A stretch of DNA of 64,000 nucleotides from Sulfitobacter sp. BSw21498 (GTDB lineage Bacteria > Pseudomonadota > Alphaproteobacteria > Rhodobacterales > Rhodobacteraceae): NCBI RefSeq assembly GCF_006064855.1, contig NZ_CP040753.1:558001-622000 (forward strand), read 5' to 3'. The translations under genes and the position numbers were made by a program. Positions 57,585 to 64,000 of this stretch are shown here, piece after piece. Below the pieces are notes generated by a model that worked only from the letters and a program-made list of their open reading frames with translations, ran no database searches and was not told where the DNA came from. The stretch's first letter is position 1. Each line of letters begins with the position of its first letter.

Positions 57585-57759
57585 AGATAGGGGCGGCGCT
57601 TGGATCAGGTGACTTCAGGTATCGCGGGTTTGCGCCAGTTAAAATGGCACCGATGCGAGGCCGGCCTGACCGGTGTACAGGCGACGATGCACACCTGCGA
57701 CAGCGTCGAGCGGCTTCATCATGCCGCGGGTTGAGAGTTTGGAAATTGGGGCGGCACTT

Positions 57760-60700
57760 ATGAAAATCGAAAGAAAATTCACGCAATCCGGTCAGGATGC
57801 ATATGCTGAACTGGACTTTGTGAGCACCGCCTCCGAAATCCGCAATCCTGACGGGTCAGTGGTTTTTCGCCTCGATAACGTCGAAGTGCCCTCAAGCTGG
57901 AGCCAGGTCGCCTCTGATGTGATTGCCCAGAAGTATTTCCGCAAAGCGGGCGTGCCCTCCGAGACCAAGAAGGTCAAAGAAAAGGGGGTGCCGGAATTCC
58001 TGTGGCGTTCCGTTCCCACCGAGGGTGCCACGATGGGCGGAGAGACATCCTCCAAGCAGGTGTTCGACCGCCTTGCCGGTGCCTGGGCCTATTGGGGCTG
58101 GAAAGGTGGCTATTTCACCACCCAAGAAGACGCCCAAGCCTATTATGACGAGATGCGCCACATTCTGGCCAGCCAGCGCGGTGCTCCCAACAGCCCGCAA
58201 TGGTTCAACACCGGTCTGCACTGGGCCTATGGCATCGATGGGCCGGCGCAGGGGCATTATTACGTTGATTATAAAACTGGCAAGCTGACGCGTTCGACCT
58301 CTTCTTACGAACACCCGCAGCCCCATGCGTGTTTCATCCAGTCGGTTGCTGATGATCTGGTCGGCGACGGCGGCATTATGGACCTGTGGGTCCGCGAAGC
58401 GCGTCTGTTCAAATACGGGTCCGGCACGGGCACCAACTTTTCCAGCCTTCGCGGGGCAGGGGAGAAGCTGTCGGGCGGCGGCAAGTCGTCGGGTCTGATG
58501 GGCTTCCTCAAGATCGGGGACCGTGCGGCGGGCGCGATCAAATCCGGCGGCACCACGCGGCGCGCGGCCAAGATGGTTATCGTCGATGCGGACCACCCCG
58601 ATATCGAGGACTTCATCAACTGGAAGGTCATCGAAGAGCAGAAGGTCGCATCTATCGTCGCCGGCTCCAAGATGCATGAACGCGAGCTGAACAAGCTTTT
58701 CGCCGCGATCAAGGCGTGGGATGGGACACAAGCCGATGCCTATGACCCCGCGAAAAACGAACAGCTGAAAGCAGCAATCCGCAGCGCCAAAAAATGCGCG
58801 ATCCCAGAAACATACGTCAAGCGCGTACTGGATTATGCCAAACAGGGCCACACGTCGATTGAATTCCCGACCTATGACACCGACTGGGATTCCGAAGCCT
58901 ATTCGTCCGTCTCGGGCCAGAACTCCAACAACTCGATCCGCGTCACCAACGCGTTCCTGCATGCCGTCGAGAAAGACGCCGATTGGGAACTGCTGGACCG
59001 CACCACAGGGCGCGTGTCGAAAACCATCCGCGCCCGTGATCTGTGGGAACAGGTCGGCCACGCGGCATGGGCCTGCGCCGATCCCGGCATCCAGTACCAC
59101 GACACGGTCAACGACTGGCACACATGCCCCGAAGATGGTGCGATCCGTGGGTCAAATCCCTGTTCTGAATACATGTTCTTGGACGACACGGCCTGTAACC
59201 TGGCGTCGATGAACCTGCTGACCTTCCTGCAAGACGGGGAGTTCATGGTCGAAGATTATATGCACGCTTCGCGTTTGTGGACTGTTACGTTGGAAATTTC
59301 GGTGATGATGGCGCAGTTCCCGTCCAAGGAAATCGCGCAGCGGTCTTACGACTTCCGCACATTGGGTCTGGGCTATGCCAACATTGGCGGCTTGCTGATG
59401 AACATGGGCTTTAGCTACGACAGTGTTGAAGGCCGTGCGCTTTGTGGTGCGCTGACCGCGATCATGACCGGCGTATCTTATGCAACCTCGGCCGAGATGG
59501 CCGGTGAATTGGGGGCCTTCCCGGGCCATGCCAAGAACGCAGACCACATGCTGCGCGTCATTCGCAACCACCGCAATGCGGCGTATGGAAATGCAGACGG
59601 CTACGAGGCGCTTTCGGTCAAGCCCGTACCGCTGGATCAAGCCAACTGCCCCCAAGCCAACCTGATCGCCATTGCAACGGCAACGTGGGACGAGGCCCTG
59701 CGCCTTGGCGAGAAACACGGTTATCGCAACGCGCAAACATCCGTCATCGCGCCTACGGGTACTATTGGTCTGGTGATGGATTGTGATACCACGGGGATCG
59801 AGCCCGACTTTGCGCTGGTCAAGTTCAAGAAGCTCGCGGGGGGTGGTTATTTTAAAATCATCAACCAATCGGTACCAGCAGCGCTCGAGAAACTGGGCTA
59901 TGGCTCTGCGCAGATCGAAGAAATTGTAAGCTATGCTGTTGGGCACGGCACCATCGGGAACGCACCGGCGATCAACCACACGACACTGGTCGGCCACGGT
60001 TTCGGTCCCAACGAGCTGGCCAAGATCGACGCGGCACTGGCGCAGGCCTTTGACATCCGCTTTGTCTTTAACCAGTGGACCCTGGGCGAGGAATTCTGCA
60101 CCCAAGTTCTGGGCATCCCGGCTGAAAAGCTGAATGATCCGACGTTTGACCTGTTGAAATCCTTGGGCTTTTCCAAAAAAGACATCGAAGCAGCCAACGA
60201 CCACGTCTGCGGGACGATGACGCTGGAAGGCGCGCCGTTCCTCAAATCTGAACACTATGCCATCTTCGATTGTGCCAACCCGTGCGGTAAAAAGGGCAAG
60301 CGCTATCTGTCCGTGGACTGCCATATCTACATGATGGCCGCAGCACAGTCGTTTATCTCGGGGGCGATCTCCAAGACGATCAACATGCCCAATGATGCCA
60401 CGATCGAAGACTGCCAAAGCGCGTACGAGCTTTCCTGGTCCCTCGGGGTGAAAGCCAACGCGCTCTACCGTGACGGATCAAAACTGTCGCAGCCCTTGGC
60501 CTCTGCGTTGGTCGAAGATGACGACGAAGCGGCGGAAACGCTGGAATCCGGCACAAACCACGAGAAGGCTGTCGTGCTGGCTGAAAAAATCGTCGAGAAA
60601 GTTATTGTCAAAGAGATCATCAAATCGCATCGCGAAAAGATGCCTCAGCGGCGCAAGGGCTATACCCAAAAGGCCAATGTGGGCGGGCACAAAGTCTATC

Positions 60701-61413
60701 TGCGCACCGGTGAATACGAAGACGGCTCCTTGGGCGAGATCTTTATCGACATGCACAAGGAAGGCGCGGGCTTCCGCGCGATGATGAACAATTTTGCCAT
60801 CGCCGTGTCCGTGGGCCTGCAATACGGTGTCCCGCTCGAGGAATTCGTTGACGCATTCACCTTCACCAAGTTCGAACCCGCCGGCATGGTTCAGGGAAAC
60901 GACAGCATCAAGAACGCGACCTCTATTCTTGACTATATCTTCCGCGAGCTGGCCGTGTCCTATCTAGATCGCACTGATCTGGCCCATGTCCAGCCTGAAG
61001 GTGCCAGCTTTGACAGCATCGGACGCGGAGATCAGGAAAGCGTTGTGAACGTCTCAGAGCTCTCGGAAACTGCGGCAACGCGGTCGCTGGAGGTTCTCAG
61101 GCAGATTAGCTCAACCGGCTATCTGCGCAACCGGATGCCTCAGGATCTGGTATTGCTGCAAGGCGGGAATGGGCAGGGCGGCACCCAGACTTTGGACCGT
61201 GCAATGCCTCAGGCTGCGCAGCTATCCGCGTCAGCAACCGTGGGGTCAACCACAGCGGTCTCGAGCGGTGCAGTCAGCATGGACGCACGGGTGAAGGCAA
61301 AGATGCAAGGCTACGAGGGCGAAGCCTGTGGGGAATGCGGAAACTACACACTGGTCCGCAATGGAACTTGCATGAAGTGCAACACCTGCGGCGGCACGTC
61401 CGGCTGCAGCTAA
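57760..61413 (+). CDS. nrdJ: Ribonucleoside-diphosphate reductase, class II (adenosylcobalamin-dependent)
   Basis: Makes deoxyribonucleotides using vitamin B12 radical chemistry, independent of oxygen. 1217 aa from the ATG at 57760 (KIERKFT start); a longer in-frame start is open but without homology. Motifs include [30 protein letters not shown] (shown in part), active-site cysteines in the core, [18 protein letters not shown] (shown in part: [13 protein letters not shown]), and a C-terminal thiol-shuttle and zinc-ribbon-like tail CGECGNY...CMKCNTCGG. The length is typical of the long NrdJ. NrdR and DnaA-type boxes lie upstream. Confidence 0.97.
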   Translation: MKIERKFTQSGQDAYAELDFVSTASEIRNPDGSVVFRLDNVEVPSSWSQVASDVIAQKYFRKAGVPSETKKVKEKGVPEFLWRSVPTEGATMGGETSSKQVFDRLAGAWAYWGWKGGYFTTQEDAQAYYDEMRHILASQRGAPNSPQWFNTGLHWAYGIDGPAQGHYYVDYKTGKLTRSTSSYEHPQPHACFIQSVADDLVGDGGIMDLWVREARLFKYGSGTGTNFSSLRGAGEKLSGGGKSSGLMGFLKIGDRAAGAIKSGGTTRRAAKMVIVDADHPDIEDFINWKVIEEQKVASIVAGSKMHERELNKLFAAIKAWDGTQADAYDPAKNEQLKAAIRSAKKCAIPETYVKRVLDYAKQGHTSIEFPTYDTDWDSEAYSSVSGQNSNNSIRVTNAFLHAVEKDADWELLDRTTGRVSKTIRARDLWEQVGHAAWACADPGIQYHDTVNDWHTCPEDGAIRGSNPCSEYMFLDDTACNLASMNLLTFLQDGEFMVEDYMHASRLWTVTLEISVMMAQFPSKEIAQRSYDFRTLGLGYANIGGLLMNMGFSYDSVEGRALCGALTAIMTGVSYATSAEMAGELGAFPGHAKNADHMLRVIRNHRNAAYGNADGYEALSVKPVPLDQANCPQANLIAIATATWDEALRLGEKHGYRNAQTSVIAPTGTIGLVMDCDTTGIEPDFALVKFKKLAGGGYFKIINQSVPAALEKLGYGSAQIEEIVSYAVGHGTIGNAPAINHTTLVGHGFGPNELAKIDAALAQAFDIRFVFNQWTLGEEFCTQVLGIPAEKLNDPTFDLLKSLGFSKKDIEAANDHVCGTMTLEGAPFLKSEHYAIFDCANPCGKKGKRYLSVDCHIYMMAAAQSFISGAISKTINMPNDATIEDCQSAYELSWSLGVKANALYRDGSKLSQPLASALVEDDDEAAETLESGTNHEKAVVLAEKIVEKVIVKEIIKSHREKMPQRRKGYTQKANVGGHKVYLRTGEYEDGSLGEIFIDMHKEGAGFRAMMNNFAIAVSVGLQYGVPLEEFVDAFTFTKFEPAGMVQGNDSIKNATSILDYIFRELAVSYLDRTDLAHVQPEGASFDSIGRGDQESVVNVSELSETAATRSLEVLRQISSTGYLRNRMPQDLVLLQGGNGQGGTQTLDRAMPQAAQLSASATVGSTTAVSSGAVSMDARVKAKMQGYEGEACGECGNYTLVRNGTCMKCNTCGGTSGCS

Positions 61414-62292
61414 AGCAATTTGAGTGAGTTTGTTGATGAAAAGCCAAGCATATGAAGCCCATTTCGAGTGTTTCGGCGGCCATTTACAGGGTGATTAACG
61501 CCCAGTTCGCGTAAGTTGTTGATTTTATTGACGCGGGCTGGGGGCAGATCCTTTATGGAGTTTGATGGCCTAATGCAGCAATCACGGAGGGGAACGAGAC
61601 ATCTTTTGGGGGCATGAGGGTACAAACGGAATAGCATCGAGCCCTAGTGCGGCTTCAAGATCTTAGCAGTTTCGAAATGAGAAAAGAGATAGTTTCTTCT
61701 CTCATTCCATCGAACAGGGGGCCGGTGCGCTAGCCCCTAACGACGGCCAAGCCGCAGGCATAAAACAAACGAGTGGTAAACGATGAGCTTGGCTATGCGA
61801 AACTTAGGGTGCCCTCCGGGCACCCTTTTTTCGTTTCTATACCAACAAGCAATAGCGCTATGGAATTCGCAGTGTGGTGATAGATTGAACTTTGATAGCT
61901 AATTCTGAGTAATAAGGTCCGCTTTACACTCGAAATCCGCGCTGCTGCTCAGCGAACGTCGGTGTCTACGACTTGATTTTTGGAGCTAGTGCAAGGGTGT
62001 AAAATTTCTTCATTTTGGAAATGGCTGTGAAATACAGAATCATCAAACACTTTTCGTAATTACCTAAAATATGGTCCTCGGGTTTTGAAGTTCGTTCCAT
62101 ATCTTGCCATAGGTTTGGTATCTTTTGAGTGTAGGATGTTGGTTTAACTATATGATAATAAATGAGTTTTACCAATATAATGAGTATACTTGATAAATAA
62201 TCCGTCTCGGTGCATCATTTTTTTGTCAGATATCTGAGTCTGGCGAGGGGAGTGCTTTGGCCCAAGCGGCTAAAGCGAGGAGGAGGAAAGTG
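61414..62292. other. Long intergenic region after nrdJ
   Basis: 879 bases without a supported protein gene. The first half has GC content like the flanking genes and ends in a strong terminator at 61807-61831. The second half (about 61840-62250) is visibly AT-rich and ends in the AGGAGGAAAG ribosome site of the TRAP gene. Open frames there lack ribosome sites. A noncoding RNA ending at the terminator is possible but not shown. Confidence 0.55.
61807..61831 (+). terminator. Rho-independent terminator
   Basis: GGGTGCCC (61807-61814) pairs perfectly with GGGCACCC (61818-61825) around TCC, followed by six T. It lies 394 bases after the nrdJ stop, so it ends either a long nrdJ 3' UTR or a separate small transcript. 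Confidence 0.9.
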
Positions 62293-63438
62293 ATGCAGAA
62301 AAATAATCTAATAAAGGTGGCCGCTGCGCTAAGTTTAATGTCAGCCGCTGGGGTTGCTCAAGCCGATACAATGCGGATCGCCCACGGGTTCCCGGCTCAA
62401 TCAATTGTAGATGATACCTTTAAAACGCTCGCGCAACATGTCGAAGAAAATACTGATCTTGATACCGAAGTTTTCGCGCTAACGGTGCTGGATCTCAAGC
62501 AAGCTTCACCAGGGCTAACATCTGGCGTGGCGGATTCTACTATGCTGTTAACCGCCTATTTTCCAAGCGAGTTTTCTGAACAGAATTTCGTCGCAGATCT
62601 GACAATGGTTGCTAATTTGGGAGAACGGCCAACCAGCATCGGTGCGACGGTGGGTGGGGCGTTGATGGAATATGTCACAATTCAATGTCCTGAGTGCGTT
62701 GAGCAGAATTTGGCTCAGAACCAGATTGGGCTAGCGTTCGCACCAGGTTCTCAATTCTCGTTGCTGTGCAAGGAGCCCATATCATCGGTCGCTGACGTCA
62801 GGGGCCGTGCGATACGTGGTCCAGTGAGTGTATTTCGACGTTGGGCTGAAACCATGGGGGCCTCACCGATAACGATTTCTGCGAATGAAGTTTTCGATGG
62901 TCTAAATCAGGGCCTTGTCGATTGCACTATCAACGCAGTGGGCGAAATGAGTAACCTAAGCCTTTTTGATGTTGTCGGTGGAATTACTCCGGGCATGCCA
63001 GGAGGGACATTTGGCGGCTCGGGTATCGGGCAGTTGAACCTTGATTTTTGGCTGAGCCTTTCGCTCGAGGATCGCAAGGCAGTGGCGCGTGGTATGTCGA
63101 AAGCCACCGCTTTCATGGTTACCGGATACATGAAGCAAGAAGTGATAGACCTTCAAACCGCACGTGATCAAGGAATTGCGATAGTTGAGGCTGATCCCGA
63201 TCTGAAATCTGCAACTGAAGCATTCATCAAGGATGATATCGAGACAATCAAAGCGATCTATCGCGATGATTTCGGCTTGGAAAAAGTTGATGAAAAAGTC
63301 GAAACTTTCATAGGATTGTTGGAAAAATGGAAAGCTTTGACCGACCCACTTGATCCGACTGACACTGAAGCTTTAACCGAGCTGTACTGGACCGAAATAC
63401 ATTCGAAGTTGAACCTTGAAACCTACGGCCTGAATTAG
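62293..63438 (+). CDS. TRAP transporter solute-binding protein (DctP family)
   Basis: 381 aa from the ATG at 62293 with AGGAGGAAAG just upstream. A signal peptide (about 1-24, ending AQA) precedes a DctP-type binding domain beginning TMRIAHGFPAQSIVDD. The conserved ligand-carboxylate arginine falls in the segment VRGRAIRGPVSVFRRWAETMG (shown in part: GRAIRGPVSVFRRW), and VFDGLNQGLVDCTINAVGEM (shown in part: GLNQGLVDCTINAV) is the family's C-lobe signature. It is periplasmic. Ligand unknown; DctP proteins usually bind organic acids. Base composition is lower in GC than the upstream core genes. The small permease gene follows after 25 bp. Confidence 0.93.
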   Translation: MQKNNLIKVAAALSLMSAAGVAQADTMRIAHGFPAQSIVDDTFKTLAQHVEENTDLDTEVFALTVLDLKQASPGLTSGVADSTMLLTAYFPSEFSEQNFVADLTMVANLGERPTSIGATVGGALMEYVTIQCPECVEQNLAQNQIGLAFAPGSQFSLLCKEPISSVADVRGRAIRGPVSVFRRWAETMGASPITISANEVFDGLNQGLVDCTINAVGEMSNLSLFDVVGGITPGMPGGTFGGSGIGQLNLDFWLSLSLEDRKAVARGMSKATAFMVTGYMKQEVIDLQTARDQGIAIVEADPDLKSATEAFIKDDIETIKAIYRDDFGLEKVDEKVETFIGLLEKWKALTDPLDPTDTEALTELYWTEIHSKLNLETYGLN

Positions 63439-63463
63439 GCTGTTGGATAATGGGGTTCCAATC

Positions 63464-64000
63464 ATGATCAAAAACAATCTTCGCCCAGGGTCAATTGGAC
63501 TTTGGGCGGCGGTCGACAAGATTGTCGATCTACTCATGGTGGCGGCTGTAATTGCTGTCCTGCTTATGATGTCACATGTCACGGCTGACGTTATCAGCCG
63601 CTTGATTCTCGGTCGGTCTCTTCCTGGGACAATCGTAATCGTATCTGAATACTATATGGTTGCCTGCGCATTTTTACCTTTGGCGTATACCGAGCGACTG
63701 GGACAGCACATATCCATGGATGCAATTTCTGGACTGTTGCCTCGGCGATGGGGGCAGTTTCAAGTTGCTTGCGGGCATTTGGTTACGCTGGTCGTGTTCA
63801 GCTTGCTTACCTACAGCGCTTGGTTGACAGCGTTAAAAAAATACAAACTTGGGGCCTTCGACATGGAATCCGGCCTGCGTTTGTACGTATGGCCGTCCTA
63901 CTGGCTATTGCCGGTAGGGTGCGGTGTTTTGTGCCTATTCGTAGCCATGCGCTTTTTGCAGTTCTTAATTGGTAGATTGCCCGAAAACGAACCGCTACGC
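63464..64000 (+). CDS. TRAP transporter small permease (DctQ), 3' partial
   Basis: ATG at 63464; the frame is open to the right edge (179 codons, no stop), so the C-terminus lies outside. Four transmembrane helices are visible (about residues 18-40, 52-75, 100-120 and 140-168), with DVISRLILGRSLPGT and the DctQ pattern AFLPLAYTERLGQHISMD between helices. It would pair with a large DctM permease expected just beyond the window. It is 25 bp downstream of the binding-protein gene. Confidence 0.9.
   Translation, partial: MIKNNLRPGSIGLWAAVDKIVDLLMVAAVIAVLLMMSHVTADVISRLILGRSLPGTIVIVSEYYMVACAFLPLAYTERLGQHISMDAISGLLPRRWGQFQVACGHLVTLVVFSLLTYSAWLTALKKYKLGAFDMESGLRLYVWPSYWLLPVGCGVLCLFVAMRFLQFLIGRLPENEPLR

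Larger units (their letters stand above)
56967..57759. other. Regulatory/intergenic region between DUF192 gene and nrdJ
   Basis: 793 bases. It holds tRNA-Pro (57041-57117), a stem-loop after the tRNA, one good NrdR-like box near nrdJ and a weaker one near the tRNA, two facing DnaA-box-like 9-mers, and the nrdJ leader. I see no supported protein gene in it. Confidence 0.6.

Noticed and set aside
59152..60417. 421-aa open frame antisense to nrdJ
   Set aside because: Lies wholly within nrdJ, composition of a GC-driven shadow, rich in His/Arg with no fold signature.
61414..61831. Possible tmRNA (ssrA), suggested by a terminator-ended RNA-like region with AAACGATGAGCTTGG near its 3' end
   Set aside because: No acceptor stem, T-arm (GTTCGAAT) or GGGG...TTCGACGG start could be found, and the candidate tag does not resemble alphaproteobacterial tags.
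61966..62175. 69-aa open frame on the minus strand
   Set aside because: TTG start without a ribosome site, AT-rich region, no recognisable motif.
1..64000. CRISPR arrays, insertion sequences, integrases, rRNA genes
   Set aside because: No repeat-spacer arrays, transposase or integrase frames, or rRNA-like sequence were seen; the only repeat family noted is the two-copy intergenic element.

Overview
The window is a GC-rich, gene-dense chromosomal stretch of an alphaproteobacterium, most likely a marine member of the Roseobacter group (Rhodobacterales). The evidence is the combination of an adenosylcobalamin-dependent ribonucleotide reductase (nrdJ), a gene-transfer-agent-type endolysin/holin pair inside the cytochrome c maturation cluster, a surE-pcm-nlpD block, an alphaproteobacterial SOS box (GTTC-N7-GTTC) at lexA, and a TRAP transporter. 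The genus is inference; Sulfitobacter-like is a guess. Nearly all of it is core housekeeping sequence. No rRNA, CRISPR array, insertion sequence or prophage was found.

Layout. 1-4.4 kb: end of an AAA+ ATPase gene, then a leftward block nlpD-pcm-surE-SDR and a small PilP-like protein. 4.6-9.1 kb: leftward purF, cvpA, radA and a coiled-coil membrane protein. 9.2-17.6 kb: pqiA-like gene, alr, a secreted alpha/beta hydrolase, a fatty acid hydroxylase, dnaB, pyrE, pyrC and a hydrolase-like protein that lacks the nucleophile. 17.8-22.2 kb: a MoxR/CoxE-like pair and purL. 22.3-23.4 kb: a candidate small RNA and a LysR regulator. 23.7-29.9 kb: a giant indolepyruvate:ferredoxin oxidoreductase, an acyltransferase, murI and argC. 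30.0-34.2 kb: ccmE, endolysin, holin, ccmF, ccmH. 34.2-38.5 kb: a PaaG-like crotonase, a small unknown gene, gltA and gltX. 38.6-46.2 kb: comEC, then a tightly overlapping leftward chain trpG-trpD-ung-trpC-moaC-moeA followed by lexA. 46.3-55.1 kb: a degenerate deacetylase, an AstE-like hydrolase, trpE, ppiD, an aminotransferase, gpt and fabI. 55.3-57.1 kb: pdxH, a double cold-shock protein, a DUF192 protein and tRNA-Pro(UGG). 57.1-61.4 kb: a regulatory region and nrdJ. 61.4-64 kb: a long intergenic region with a strong terminator, then the first two genes of a TRAP transporter that runs off the end.

How the genes fit together. Nucleotide supply and replication recur (purF, purL, pyrE, pyrC, gpt, nrdJ, dnaB), and perfect DnaA boxes stand upstream of both dnaB and nrdJ. 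DNA repair and exchange also recur (radA, ung, lexA, comEC and the GTA-type lysis genes). Tryptophan synthesis is split: trpE follows ppiD, while trpGD-C lies 2.8 kb away with ung inserted between trpD and trpC.

The most interesting non-housekeeping signals are the GTA-type lysis cassette in the ccm cluster, a roughly 82-nt candidate small RNA with its own promoter and terminator, a two-copy intergenic repeat, the replication-linked boxes, and two enzyme-fold proteins that have lost catalytic residues.
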